64,000 bases of DNA. Origin: CAVTHW01 sp963734625 (GTDB lineage: Bacteria > Acidobacteriota > Terriglobia > Bryobacterales > Bryobacteraceae). A program made the translations under genes and the position numbers. The stretch's first letter is position 1. The number at the start of each line of letters is the position of its first letter. The DNA lies in the NCBI GenBank assembly GCA_963734625.1, contig CAVTHW010000001.1, forward strand, positions 296,209 to 360,208, read 5' to 3'. A model generated the notes under the pieces. That model was not told the DNA's origin and made no database searches. It was given only the letters and a program-made list of their open reading frames with translations. Shown here in pieces: positions 7,757 to 16,915 of the stretch.

Positions 7757-10213
7757 TCACCCCCGGCACGCCCGCAGCAGGCTCTCTTTCAGCGTCACTA
7801 GCTGCCCGGCGGTGAGCTTCTTGCCGCCGGAGGTCACGTAGAAGACGTCGAGCGCTTTGTGGGCCTCGGTGTCGACCAGAACCACTTCGATATTGCACCC
7901 CGCCGAGGAGATGGTGGAAGTCAGATCGTACAAGAGGCCAGGCCGGTCCTGTGCCAGCACCTCCACCAGAGTCGAGGTGGCCGAGACTTCGGAGTTGAAC
8001 GTTACCGCCGTCCGGACGCGCGAGCCCTTGCTGGGCGGCGTGGGCCTGGGCCGGTTCTGCAGGAACTGCTTTACGTCGGTCTTGCCCAGGACGACGCGCT
8101 CCATGCTGAGGCGCAGCCGGTCCACCTCGGTCGGGTTCAGATCCAGCGTGCGCTTGGGATCCTCGAAGACGAACGTGTCCAGGATCATGCCCCGGCGGTT
8201 GGAGAAAGCTTCGGCCTTGAGAATGTTCATGCCGAAACCCGCCAGCACGCCGGCGATCGAGGAGAGCAGAGCAGGCCGGTCCTGAGCCGCCAGGGCGAGT
8301 GAGTAAGTGCCGTTCCGCTTGCTGACCTCCACCGCGACGCCCTTCGCTCTGGCGCGCTCGTCGAGCGCCAGGTGCGCCCGTAACTCCTCCTCGGAATGCA
8401 CGCGCGCATAGCGGGTCGGAAACCCCTCCAGAAACGCCGCCATCTCCGGCGTGCTCGCCGGCGGAGACGCGATTCGCTCGGTGTCCAGCTCGCGCGTCAG
8501 CTCGGCGTTGGCGGCGAGGTGGACGCGCCACAACTGCTCCAGCCGCCAGGGGGTCATGGCGCTGGGATTGACCGCGCTGATATCGGCGTAGGTGAGCAGA
8601 ACCAGTTGCTTCAGCCGCTCCACCGTGTCGCAGCGCTCGGCCAGGAAGCGGGCCGTGGAAGGCTCGTCGAGGTCGCGCGCGCTCATCACCCGGGATAGAT
8701 CGAGGTGCCGCTCGATGAGGAACGCGACCGTCTTGCGGGCATCCTCGGGCACGCCCAGCCTTTCCATGGCCGACGCGGCCAGCCGCAGGGACTCGGCGAC
8801 ATGCTGGCCGCTGCGGGCGGACTTGCCGGTATCGTGCAACAGCAGCGCCAGCAGGAGCAGATGGCGCTCTTCCACTTCCTCCAGAAGCGCCGCGAAGCGC
8901 TGCCGCTGCGCATCCTTCGCGCCGGGCAGATCGCCCAGAGCCTGAACGGCGACCAGGGTATGTTCATCCACCGTGTAGCGGTGATAGAAGTCCCTGACCA
9001 CCAGGCATTCAATCGCCGCCCATTCCGGAATGAGAACGGCCAGCACTCCCGTTTCGTGCATGGCCTCCAAAGCCAGGGCCGCGTGGGGCAGCGACAGCAT
9101 TTCCTTGAACAGGCTCCACCGGCTGGGCAGCGCGGCGAGCTTGGCTGACAGGGACGGCAGACTCTCCTCGATCCGTCTGGCCGAGTCCGCGGCCAGGCGG
9201 ATTCCGTGGCGCGCCAGGAAGATGAACAGCCTCAGGGCGGTCTCCGGCTCCTGTGCCACCAGATGCGGGTTTCTCAGCAGAACGCGCTCGCGGGAAACGG
9301 TAAACTCACTGGTCGAAACCCGGGAGCGCCAGTCGCGGAACTGGCTGAGCAGTCCGCTCGGGCCGGGTTCGCTCAACTCCATTGCCCGCGTGGCCGCGCG
9401 ATAAATCGCCCGCGCGTGCAGGTAGTAATCGCGCATCCACACGGCGGGATCGCGATGCGGGATGAAGGGCTGTTCGGTGATCTCCTCCTGGGCGTCGAAG
9501 GTGAGCAGGTTGTTGTCGCGCCCGCCCCGGTAATGCAGGAAGCAGCGCAGCGTGGAGAGAAAGCTCTTGGCCGCTTCGAGTTCCAGGACCGGCTCGGCCG
9601 AGCGAAGCTGGCTCAGCCAGCGCACCAGTTGAGAGTCACGCAGCGCGCCGGGCGTCTCTTTGACATCCGGCTCCATGTGGTAGATGGTGTTCGAATAGCG
9701 CGCGTGACGGACGCGCGTGAGCCGCAAAAGGTGGTTGATCAGTTCCTCGCGCCGCCCGGCGAAGAAGCGCGGTAGCAACAACCGCAACTTGCCGTACAAC
9801 TCCGCGTCTCCGGCCAGGAAGCGCTCATCCAGCAGGCTTATGCTCAGCTCGATGTTCCGGCCGTCCACCACGCAGCACTCCGCGGGCGTGTGAACGGAGT
9901 GCCCCAGGCGCAGGCCCCGGTCCCACAGGCTGCGCAGAAAGGCCGCCAGAGCGTCGCGGCCGGCCGGCGTCCGGGGCGCCTGCTCGACCAGCACCAGCAC
10001 ATCGACGTCGGAGTGCGGGAACAGCTCGCGGCGGCCGAAGCCGCCTACGGCCAGCACCGCCAGGCCTCGCGGGAACTCCGCCGCCAGGAACGTCTCGAAG
10101 GCTTGTCTCAACGAATCGTCGACCGACGCCGTCCTGTCCGCCAGGACGCGCGCCGCGTCGCCAGTCCGAAAGAACTCTCCTTCGGCGAGATCCTGGCCGG
10201 CAGCGTTCGCCAT
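7757..10213 (-). CDS. glnD: PII uridylyltransferase/uridylyl-removing enzyme
   Basis: A bifunctional nitrogen sensor of 818 residues that uridylylates PII under nitrogen limitation and removes UMP when glutamine is high. The nucleotidyltransferase motif GGFGRRELFPHSDVDVL is at residues 57-73 with its two catalytic aspartates. An HD domain with LLLHDTGKSARSGQH follows in the middle. Two ACT domains close the protein (SLALAAQDRPALLSSIAG and VEVLAQDRPGLLYDLTS). Length matches the family and the frame is intact. The start overlaps the glnB stop by one base (TAATG), giving tight coupling to its substrate. It converges on the preceding gene with a 12-base gap. Confidence 0.95.
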   Translation of the reverse strand: MANAAGQDLAEGEFFRTGDAARVLADRTASVDDSLRQAFETFLAAEFPRGLAVLAVGGFGRRELFPHSDVDVLVLVEQAPRTPAGRDALAAFLRSLWDRGLRLGHSVHTPAECCVVDGRNIELSISLLDERFLAGDAELYGKLRLLLPRFFAGRREELINHLLRLTRVRHARYSNTIYHMEPDVKETPGALRDSQLVRWLSQLRSAEPVLELEAAKSFLSTLRCFLHYRGGRDNNLLTFDAQEEITEQPFIPHRDPAVWMRDYYLHARAIYRAATRAMELSEPGPSGLLSQFRDWRSRVSTSEFTVSRERVLLRNPHLVAQEPETALRLFIFLARHGIRLAADSARRIEESLPSLSAKLAALPSRWSLFKEMLSLPHAALALEAMHETGVLAVLIPEWAAIECLVVRDFYHRYTVDEHTLVAVQALGDLPGAKDAQRQRFAALLEEVEERHLLLLALLLHDTGKSARSGQHVAESLRLAASAMERLGVPEDARKTVAFLIERHLDLSRVMSARDLDEPSTARFLAERCDTVERLKQLVLLTYADISAVNPSAMTPWRLEQLWRVHLAANAELTRELDTERIASPPASTPEMAAFLEGFPTRYARVHSEEELRAHLALDERARAKGVAVEVSKRNGTYSLALAAQDRPALLSSIAGVLAGFGMNILKAEAFSNRRGMILDTFVFEDPKRTLDLNPTEVDRLRLSMERVVLGKTDVKQFLQNRPRPTPPSKGSRVRTAVTFNSEVSATSTLVEVLAQDRPGLLYDLTSTISSAGCNIEVVLVDTEAHKALDVFYVTSGGKKLTAGQLVTLKESLLRACRG

Positions 10214-10551
10214 TAAAGTGCGGATTCTCCGTGTTCTTCGTTGCGGATTCGGATCGCGTCCTGGACCTCGTAGACGAAGATCTTGCCGTCGCCGATCTTC
10301 CCGGTACGCGCCGCCGCCATCAGGGTCTTCACGACCTCGTCAACGCGGCCCAGCGGTACTACCATCTCGAGCTTGACCTTGGGCAGCAGGTCCACCTGAT
10401 ATTCCTGACCCCGATAGATTTCTTTGTGGCCCTTCTGGCGGCCGTGGCCCCGAACTTCGGACACCGTCATGCCGTCGACGCCGATGGCTTTCAGGGCTTC
10501 CTTGACATCCTCCAGCTTGAACGGCTGAATGATTGCCTCGATCTTCTTCAT
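10213..10551 (-). CDS. glnB: Nitrogen regulatory protein P-II
   Basis: A 112-residue PII signal protein. It starts MKKIEAIIQPFKLEDVKEAL, has the T-loop GRQKGHKEIYRGQEY with the uridylylation site Tyr51, and the B-loop region AARTGKIGDGKIFV that binds ATP. PII integrates nitrogen (2-oxoglutarate) and energy state and controls ammonium transporters and GlnD-dependent signalling. It lies between amtB upstream and glnD downstream on the same strand, the classical arrangement. GlnK-type function (direct block of AmtB) is implied by the amtB linkage; sequence alone does not separate GlnB from GlnK. Confidence 0.95.
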   Translation of the reverse strand: MKKIEAIIQPFKLEDVKEALKAIGVDGMTVSEVRGHGRQKGHKEIYRGQEYQVDLLPKVKLEMVVPLGRVDEVVKTLMAAARTGKIGDGKIFVYEVQDAIRIRNEEHGESAL

Positions 10552-10577
10552 GTTCTCGTCCTCTTCTCCCTGTCCTA

Positions 10578-10595
10578 CGCAAGCTGAAGCTTGCG
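10578..10595. repeat. REP-like hairpin between amtB and glnB
   Basis: A perfect 8-bp inverted repeat CGCAAGCT-GA-AGCTTGCG in the 47-base amtB-glnB gap. It resembles the short dispersed palindromes found in many acidobacterial genomes. It may also act as an mRNA processing or stabilising hairpin between the two cistrons. A degenerate RAYT transposase, the kind linked to such repeats, is present at 39.4 kb. Confidence 0.45.
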
Positions 10596-10598
10596 CTA

Positions 10599-11978
10599 CT
10601 ATGATTCCAGATTGTAAGCTTCCTCGCCGTGCTGGCTGAGGTCCAGCCCCTCGACCTCGTGCTCGGTGCTGACGCGCAGGCCGACAACCAGATCGCAGAC
10701 TTTCAGGATGCCGAGTGTCAGCACGATCGCCAGCGCCCAAGCCGCCACGGTTACGACCAACTGATTCAGCACCTGGCCGGGATTCCCGTCCACCATTCCC
10801 AGGGGAACCAGACGCCCGGCGGAGTCCTTCAGGGCGCCGTTGACCGCGCTGGTGGCGAACACGCCCGTCAGCAGCGCTCCCAGGGTTCCGCCGACGCCAT
10901 GGACGCCGAAAGCGTCCAGCGAATCGTCATAGCCCAGCCGCTGTTTCACGAACGCCACCATGAAATAGCAGACCACGCCGGCCGTGAAGCCGATCAGCAG
11001 TGCGGGAAAGGGCTTCACGAACCCGGAAGCCGGGGTGATCGCCACCAGTCCGGCCACACACCCCGAGATGCCGCCCAGCAGGCTGGGCTTGCCGTTCTTG
11101 ATCCACTCGGCCAGGATCCAACCCAGCGCCGCGGCGGCCGCGCCGAAATGCGTCGCCACGAAGGCGCTGGTCGCGAGGGCCGAAGCCCCCAGCGCGCTGC
11201 CGGCGTTGAATCCGAACCAGCCAACCCACAGCAGGCACGCGCCGATGAAACTCAACACCAGATTGTGCGGCTTCATCGGTTCCAGCGGGTAGCCGCTCCG
11301 TTTGCCCAGATACAGCGCGCAAACCAGCGCCGACACGCCCGACGTGATATGCACCACCGTGCCGCCCGCGAAGTCGAAGGCGGGGATCCTGCCTCCCAGA
11401 TAGGCGTTGAACAGCCCGCCCTTACCCCATACCATGTGAGCCATGGGGAAATACACTAGCAGCGACCACAGCGTGGTGAACAGCAGCATGGCGCTGAACT
11501 TCATCCTCTCGGCGAAGGCGCCGGAAATGAGCGCCGGGGTGATGATCGCGAACATCAATTGGTACACCATGAAGGTCTGCTGCGGAATCGTCCCGGCGTA
11601 GTCCGGGTTGGGTTCGGCCCCCACGCCATTCAAGAAGGCGTAGCGCAACCCTCCAATCACCGGCGAGCCTTCGGAGAAAGCCAGGCTGTAGCCCACCACA
11701 GCCCACAACACCGTCACCACGGCCATCAGCACGAAACTCTGCATCATCGTACCCAGCACGTTCTTCCTGCGAACCAGGCCGCCGTAGAACAGGGCCAATC
11801 CCGGCCCCGTCATCATCAGCACCAGCGCGGCGCTCGTCAGCATCCAGGCGTTGTCGCCGGCGGACTGGGCCGCCTTAGTAGCGGCTTCCAGCGCGGCGAG
11901 TCTCTCAGTGACCGTCGGCGTCTGCGCCATCAAAGGAATGCTCAGAAGGCACAGCGGAATACTTTTCAGAAACGGCAT
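10599..11978 (-). CDS. amtB: Ammonium transporter AmtB
   Basis: A 459-residue inner-membrane ammonium channel of the Amt/MEP/Rh family with an N-terminal signal-like segment (to about residue 18) and eleven predicted membrane helices. The Amt signature is visible in DFAGGTVVHITSGVSALV, which supplies the first pore histidine, and GVHGVGGTLGALLTG supplies the second. The cytoplasmic tail ends LDLSQHGEEAYNLES, typical of PII-regulated Amt proteins. I chose the ATG at 11978 because a GAGGTG sits seven bases upstream and the hydrophobic segment then begins correctly; a start further upstream at 12044 adds 22 residues without support. First gene of amtB-glnB-glnD. Confidence 0.95.
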   Translation of the reverse strand: MPFLKSIPLCLLSIPLMAQTPTVTERLAALEAATKAAQSAGDNAWMLTSAALVLMMTGPGLALFYGGLVRRKNVLGTMMQSFVLMAVVTVLWAVVGYSLAFSEGSPVIGGLRYAFLNGVGAEPNPDYAGTIPQQTFMVYQLMFAIITPALISGAFAERMKFSAMLLFTTLWSLLVYFPMAHMVWGKGGLFNAYLGGRIPAFDFAGGTVVHITSGVSALVCALYLGKRSGYPLEPMKPHNLVLSFIGACLLWVGWFGFNAGSALGASALATSAFVATHFGAAAAALGWILAEWIKNGKPSLLGGISGCVAGLVAITPASGFVKPFPALLIGFTAGVVCYFMVAFVKQRLGYDDSLDAFGVHGVGGTLGALLTGVFATSAVNGALKDSAGRLVPLGMVDGNPGQVLNQLVVTVAAWALAIVLTLGILKVCDLVVGLRVSTEHEVEGLDLSQHGEEAYNLES

Positions 11979-12184
11979 ATGCACCTCATGGGGAACCTGC
12001 GGACGGGGCGGCTCACTACCATGATGCATCGATCCAGCCGTCAATTGAAAACGAAAGGTTTCTATGAGCGCAATCCAAATTTTCTATTGGCGCGGAGGAT
12101 CTAACCGAGGTTAGAATCGAAACATACCGGCGGGCTCCCCGTCCAACGCCAGCCCAAAACCACTCTTACTTTGGAGGTCACTGC

Positions 12185-13250
12185 ATGAAGTGTCTCACTG
12201 CCAGTATCATCCTTCTCGGTCTGGCGCTGGCGGCTAATGCGCAGACTGCCTCGCTAGGCGAGATCAATTTCAGCGGGCTGATTGATGGCTACTACAGCTT
12301 GAACTTCAATCACCCGGCGTCACAGACGAACCAACTGCGCAACTTCGACGTCAAGGCCAACCAGTTCAGCCTGAACATGGCGAAAGTGACCTTGGAGCAC
12401 CCGGCTGAGCCTGTGGGCTTTCGCCTGGACCTGGGTTTCGGGCGCGCGTTCGAAATGGTTCACGCCGCGGAGCAAGCGCCCTCGGTGTTTCGCAACATCG
12501 AGCAGGCCTACATCAGCTATAAGCCGGCCGGCGGCAAGGGCTTGCAAATCGATTTCGGAAAGCACGTGACCATGGCGGGCGCGGAAGTAATCGAGACCAA
12601 CAGTAACTGGAACTACTCCCGGTCGCTGCTTTTCTCGTGGGCCATTCCTTACTATCACTTCGGGCTCCGCACATCCATGCCGGTGGGCAGCCATTTCACC
12701 GCCGGGTTCCACCTGGTCAACGGCTGGAACAACGTGGAGGACAACAACAGCGGCAAAACCGTCGGTCTGACTGGCGCGCTTACCGCCGGGCCTGTCACGT
12801 GGTCGAACAACTACTACGCGGGACCGGAAAAAACCAGCACGAACCAGGGGTGGCGGCACCTGTACGACACGACCTTACTGGTGAACGGCTCGAAGGCCGG
12901 AGCCTACTTCAACTTCGACTATGGGATCGACAGGAACCCTGGCGCCAGGGGAAGTGCCTGGTACGGAGTCGCCGGCGCCGCCCGGTACGCGTTCACCACC
13001 GCATCTCGCCGTTTCACCGCGCCTGGAGTGGTTCAACGACCGCGACGGCTTCTCCACCGGCGCCGCGCAGAAGTTGAAGGAGTTCACGCTAACCGGCGAG
13101 TACAAGATGGCGGAGGGGTTGCTCAGCCGCCTGGAGTACCGGCGCGACTGGTCCAACCAGCCATTCTTCGAGCGCGGAGGCACGCCGGGCGCCTCCACGA
13201 GCCAGGACACCCTGCTGGTGGGCTTTGTTGCTTTCTTTGGACCGAAGTAG
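12185..13250 (+). CDS. Putative outer-membrane beta-barrel porin, frameshifted
   Basis: A signal peptide (ending ALAANAQ, about residue 20) is followed by a barrel-like sequence with alternating aromatic and polar residues: FSGLIDGYYSLNFNHP, the FRNIEQAYISYKP and LQIDFGKHVTMAGAEVIETN region, then VNGWNNVEDNN. This resembles the BBP2 type of putative porins. One extra base near 13000 shifts the frame; the true C-terminus (LEWFNDRDGFSTG to GFVAFFGPK, ending in aromatic-rich strands) is in the next frame and stops at 13250. A TTGGAGGT Shine-Dalgarno precedes the ATG. Divergent from amtB and upstream of a second ammonium transporter, so entry of ammonium or small amines through the outer membrane is a plausible role. 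Confidence 0.75.
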
Positions 13251-13264
13251 GAGGGGTCAAGCAT

Positions 13265-13444
13265 ATGGGATCGAACAGTACGCAGGCATTGGGAGTAACG
13301 ATATTTCTGGCATCGTTCGTGTTGATCGCGGCCGGAATGGCAATGGGCGGCAGCGTGTTTCTGATTCTGGCGGGCTTGGTCTTACTTGGGATCTCAATGG
13401 CCGTCTTTCTCAAGGCCAAACCGCTCGAACACGAGGAAAGGTAG
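13265..13444 (+). CDS. Small two-helix membrane protein
   Basis: A 59-residue protein starting MGSNSTQALG with two hydrophobic segments (about residues 9-27 and 29-47) and a short charged tail ending KPLEHEER. It has an excellent ribosome binding site (AGGAGGGG, nine bases upstream of the ATG). It sits 14 bases after the porin stop and in the same direction as the ammonium transporter. Function unknown; it may be an accessory subunit of the transporter or a membrane protein folding by itself. Confidence 0.65.
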   Translation: MGSNSTQALGVTIFLASFVLIAAGMAMGGSVFLILAGLVLLGISMAVFLKAKPLEHEER

Positions 13445-13454
13445 GGACCGCGTT

Positions 13455-13637
13455 ATGTTAGTTGCCGGGTTACTCGTAACGTTATTTGGATTTGCGGTTA
13501 GCCTCTTGAGCCTTGGCCTGGCTAGTGGCGCGGGCGCCCGCCTGGCAATGGTTCTTGCGGGCATCGCAGTAAGCCTGACCGGAATTCTCGGGCTGATCAA
13601 CCGTGCCTACCTGAAAGACGCGATCTGGAAGAAATAG
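13455..13637 (+). CDS. Small two-helix membrane protein
   Basis: A 60-residue protein, MLVAGLLVTLFGFAVS at the start, with two predicted membrane helices separated by a short GAGAR-containing turn and a basic C-terminus (AYLKDAIWKK). It lies ten bases after the previous small gene and nine before the second ammonium transporter. Its layout mirrors the preceding 59-residue protein although the sequences are not alike. Function unknown; co-transcription with the transporter is likely from spacing. Confidence 0.6.
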   Translation: MLVAGLLVTLFGFAVSLLSLGLASGAGARLAMVLAGIAVSLTGILGLINRAYLKDAIWKK

Positions 13638-13646
13638 GAGACGGAA

Positions 13647-15257
13647 ATGACACGAAGACTGTGCGTTGCGCTCGTATTGCTGGTTCTGGCCGGGGCGGCG
13701 TGGGCCCAGGCACCGGCGCCGGTCACGGATGCAGATCTCAAGGGGATCGAAGTCCCCAAGGCGGAGCTTCGCGCCAATGGTGATCCCGACGGTTCCCTGA
13801 CCGGCACCGCCGCCGATGTCGCCGTGAGCGATGCCAAGAAGGGGCTGACGATCGGCGATCTCGTCAATCAGGTTGGTCAAAACAAGATCGCCATCAACTT
13901 CATGTGGACCCTGATCGCCGGCTTCCTGGTCATGTTCATGCAAGCCGGCTTTGCCGTGGTCGAGACCGGACTATGCCGGGCCAAGAACGCCAATCACACC
14001 ATGATGATGAACTTCGCGGTGTACGGGGTGGGAATGCTGGCCTTCTGGCTGATCGGCTTTCCTCTCCAGATGGGCGGGGTTGGCGCGCTAGGTAATCTCG
14101 GCGGGACCCCGCCGCTCAATTCGGAGTTCGTTGCCAACTTGTTCGGTAAGCCATTTGGCCTCTTCGGCCAGAACGGTTTCTTCCTGATGCACCACGGAAC
14201 CTACGACGTCAGTGTGATGGTGGTCTTTCTCTTCCAGATGGTGTTTATGGACACGGCGCTGACGATTGTCACCGGTTCCGCGGCTGAGCGCTGGAAGTTC
14301 TCGGCCTTTTTGCTCTCCTCATTCCTGATGGGAGCGTTCACCTACCCGCTGTTCGCCAATTGGGCCTGGGGCGGTGGCTGGCTGGCCAATCTCGGCACGA
14401 ACTTCGGCCTCGGGCATGGCTACACGGACTTTGCCGGTTCGGGCGTGGTGCACGCAGTCGGAGGTCTATCCGCTCTGGCCATGGCGATCCTTATCGGCCC
14501 CCGGATCGGGAAGTTCACGCGCAGCGGCAAGCCCAATGCCATCCCCGGTCACGACATAGTGCTGGTGCTCACCGGTTGCTTCATCCTGGCTTTCGGCTGG
14601 TTCGGCTTCAACCCTGGCTCGACACTGGGGGCCTCCGGCAACGGCAACCTGCGCATCGGTTCGGTGGCGGTCAACACGATGCTTGCCGGGATGGCCGGAG
14701 GATTTGGCGCAATGCTCTACATGTGGCTGCGCTACGGCAAGCCCGATGCTTCAATGTCCGGCAACGGGTTGCTGGCCGGGCTGGTGGCCATTACAGCGCC
14801 GTGCGGATTCGTCAACCCGGTGTCTTCGGTGATCATTGGGCTCATCGCCGGCGTGCTGGTCTGCCTGTCGGTGGAATTCGTCGAGCGAAAGCTGAAGGTA
14901 GACGATCCGGTCGGCGCCATCTCCGTCCACGGCGCCAACGGCATCTGGGGCGTGATTTCGGTAGGTCTCTTCGCCGACGGCCGCAGCAACTATGGCGGCT
15001 CCTGGAATGGAGTTAACGGATCGGTCACTGGTCTGTTCTATGGCGACGCCGGGCAGTTAGTCGCGCAGTTGATCGGCGTCTCGGCCTTGCTGGGAGTCGT
15101 CTTCGTCGCCAGCTTTGTGCTGAACATTCTGGTGGACCTGGTTGTCGGGCAAAGGGTGTCGGCCAAGGCTGAACTGGAGGGTCTGGATCTGCCCGAAATG
15201 GGCGCTCTGGGCTATCCCGAGTTCGAGCTTAAGGCCAGCACGACCCACGGGAGTTGA
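13647..15257 (+). CDS. Second ammonium transporter (Amt family)
   Basis: A 536-residue Amt-family channel. A cleavable signal peptide (to about residue 21, AGAAWAQ) is followed by a periplasmic extension of about 60 residues that the amtB at 10.6 kb lacks. The channel starts near FMWTLIAGFLVMFMQAGFA. Both pore histidines are present, in FAGSGVVHAVGGLSALAM and ISVHGANGIWGV. The C-terminus ends LEGLDLPEMGALGYPEFEL, a PII-interacting type of tail. A GGAG motif precedes the ATG. Together with the porin and two small membrane proteins it forms an operon divergent from amtB-glnB-glnD. Confidence 0.92.
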   Translation: MTRRLCVALVLLVLAGAAWAQAPAPVTDADLKGIEVPKAELRANGDPDGSLTGTAADVAVSDAKKGLTIGDLVNQVGQNKIAINFMWTLIAGFLVMFMQAGFAVVETGLCRAKNANHTMMMNFAVYGVGMLAFWLIGFPLQMGGVGALGNLGGTPPLNSEFVANLFGKPFGLFGQNGFFLMHHGTYDVSVMVVFLFQMVFMDTALTIVTGSAAERWKFSAFLLSSFLMGAFTYPLFANWAWGGGWLANLGTNFGLGHGYTDFAGSGVVHAVGGLSALAMAILIGPRIGKFTRSGKPNAIPGHDIVLVLTGCFILAFGWFGFNPGSTLGASGNGNLRIGSVAVNTMLAGMAGGFGAMLYMWLRYGKPDASMSGNGLLAGLVAITAPCGFVNPVSSVIIGLIAGVLVCLSVEFVERKLKVDDPVGAISVHGANGIWGVISVGLFADGRSNYGGSWNGVNGSVTGLFYGDAGQLVAQLIGVSALLGVVFVASFVLNILVDLVVGQRVSAKAELEGLDLPEMGALGYPEFELKASTTHGS

Positions 15258-15260
15258 GTA

Positions 15261-15773
15261 ATGACTGCAGAATTGCTAACGACAACTCAAGTGCCGGCAT
15301 GCGGCGTGCGTTTGCCCTCAGTCCCCTGGCGTGACCCGCACACGGTCTCGCCCGGGCAACTGGCCCTCTACATCGCGGCGCTCGAACAAGCCTGCCTCAA
15401 CGAGCCCCTTTCGACCGATCTACGCACCTGTCTCGGCATGGCTCACGCCATGAATTACGAGGCATACAAGTCGATGGACGCTCTGGAGGCGGCGATAGAT
15501 CTCGATCCGGAGCACTTCTTCGCGCAGCTCAAGTACGCGGAACTGCTCTACCGTCTCCGTGCCCTGCCACGCGCCGAAGAGGAGACTCTCCGCGCCATGA
15601 ACCTGGCCGGCAACGGCTGGGAGTTGTCCGTGGCGCGGCGACAGTTGCAGGAAGTACGGCGGCTGATGCGTGAGGGCACCCAGAAGCCCGCCTGGACCAA
15701 GCCGCTGCTGGCCCCGGCGTTGGCTCTCTTGGCCTTGTTCGCCGCGCTGTGCCTCACCATGGTGCTGCGATGA
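15261..15773 (+). CDS. TPR protein with C-terminal membrane anchor
   Basis: A 170-residue protein. Residues about 45-135 form a helical repeat region (LRTCLGMAHAMNYEAYKS, then AAIDLDPEHFFAQLKYAELL and RALPRAEEETLRAMNLAG) with the alternating small and hydrophobic residues of TPRs. A membrane anchor follows at about 147-168. It starts four bases after the second ammonium transporter's stop with a GAG-rich binding site, so it is the last gene of that operon. The TPR face should be cytoplasmic if the anchor is C-terminal and tail-anchored. Partner unknown. Confidence 0.65.
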   Translation: MTAELLTTTQVPACGVRLPSVPWRDPHTVSPGQLALYIAALEQACLNEPLSTDLRTCLGMAHAMNYEAYKSMDALEAAIDLDPEHFFAQLKYAELLYRLRALPRAEEETLRAMNLAGNGWELSVARRQLQEVRRLMREGTQKPAWTKPLLAPALALLALFAALCLTMVLR

Positions 15774-15809
15774 ACTGGAAGATTCTTGTCTTTGGGGTGG
15801 CCAAGGGCC

Positions 15810-16880
15810 TCAGCGCTTGGGCGGCTCCTCGGTGGTCTTGTCCGCGGGCAGCGGATCGGGCGTCTCGTAGGTGATGGTGGCCTCGGCCGAGAACTTCCTG
15901 TACAGGCGGAATTCCACCTCGTTCTTGATGAGCAGCTTGCCTTGGCGCATCCGCATCACCGCTTTGAGCGGCAACATGTACTCCTGGCCGGCGATCGTCG
16001 CGCTGTCGTAATCGAGGCTGCTCGAAACCTGCTGGAGCGGGAAGGATGCGGGGATGTCGTCGGCTTCCAGGGTGATGCGCGTGACCGCCCCCGTTTGGTT
16101 GTCCACGAAAACCAGGCCGTGGTAGCCGGGCACGATTCTGTCCTTCCTTTCGTACTCGATGCTCCACTTAGAGTTGGGCTGGGCGACACGGTAGGAGAAC
16201 ACCTGCATCCGCCTGCCGCGAAGCGTGGCCCAGCGCTCCCACTGGAAAGCGGTTGCGGTCGGCCGGTCGAAGATCTCCAGCATCATGCTGCCGAATTCCC
16301 CCGTCGAGATCGCCCCGCCGACGTCCATGTACGGCGCTTCGGTGTACTTGCCATTGACGAGCATCAGTTGGTAGTTCTCCTTCCGCTCGAAGTAACTCAG
16401 CCTGGCGGTCAATGTGTCCTGCTGTTGCCAGATCTCAAGCCCAGCCGGGTCGATGTAGCGGCGGGTCACCTGGGTGCAGAGGAAGTCCGGCAAGCGCCGG
16501 GTGTAATTGAGAGCGTAGTCGCGTGCCTGGTCGAGAAGCTTATTCCACTCGGAAGGAGCGGGTGGAGGGATTTCGGCAGCGTCCAGCGCAGCCGGGGCCG
16601 CCGCCGACGGGCGCGCCGGCAGATTCTTGGAGGACCCCTGCAAGGCTCGCAGCGCTTCCATGGTTCGCGGGCCAGCGCCGGCTGTCTGCAATTCCGCGAT
16701 CGTGCCTTCGTCTAGCTGGTAGCGCAGCTTCACCGTACGCAGGTAATCCGCCACTTGCCGGTCGGGCTGCTTCAGCTTAATGGAAGACGTTACGAAGGAG
16801 ATCAACTGGTCGACGCTCAGCAGGCTTTGCGCCCAGCAACACAACCCGACCAGCAGAGCTACAGACGCCAGTCTCCTCAT
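15810..16880 (-). CDS. Secreted protein of unknown function (family present twice)
   Basis: A 356-residue exported protein with a signal peptide (MRRLASVALLVGLCCWAQ). After an N-terminal helical region comes a conserved block: YALNYTRRLPDFLCTQVTRRY, AISTGEFGSMMLEIF, VFSYRVAQPNSKWSI and GLVFVDNQTGAVTRITLEAD, then SSLDYDSATIAGQEYMLPL. The same pattern recurs in the gene at 48100-49375, which shows this is a real protein family. No enzyme motif is seen; the beta-rich pattern suggests a periplasmic or outer-membrane-associated fold. I chose the ATG at 16880, which has GGAGTC upstream and begins the signal peptide. Third gene of the bactofilin-DUF3108 run. Confidence 0.75.
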   Translation of the reverse strand: MRRLASVALLVGLCCWAQSLLSVDQLISFVTSSIKLKQPDRQVADYLRTVKLRYQLDEGTIAELQTAGAGPRTMEALRALQGSSKNLPARPSAAAPAALDAAEIPPPAPSEWNKLLDQARDYALNYTRRLPDFLCTQVTRRYIDPAGLEIWQQQDTLTARLSYFERKENYQLMLVNGKYTEAPYMDVGGAISTGEFGSMMLEIFDRPTATAFQWERWATLRGRRMQVFSYRVAQPNSKWSIEYERKDRIVPGYHGLVFVDNQTGAVTRITLEADDIPASFPLQQVSSSLDYDSATIAGQEYMLPLKAVMRMRQGKLLIKNEVEFRLYRKFSAEATITYETPDPLPADKTTEEPPKR

Positions 16881-16915
16881 GACTCCATTCTCTCCCAAGG
16901 ACGCGCGGCCGGTCC

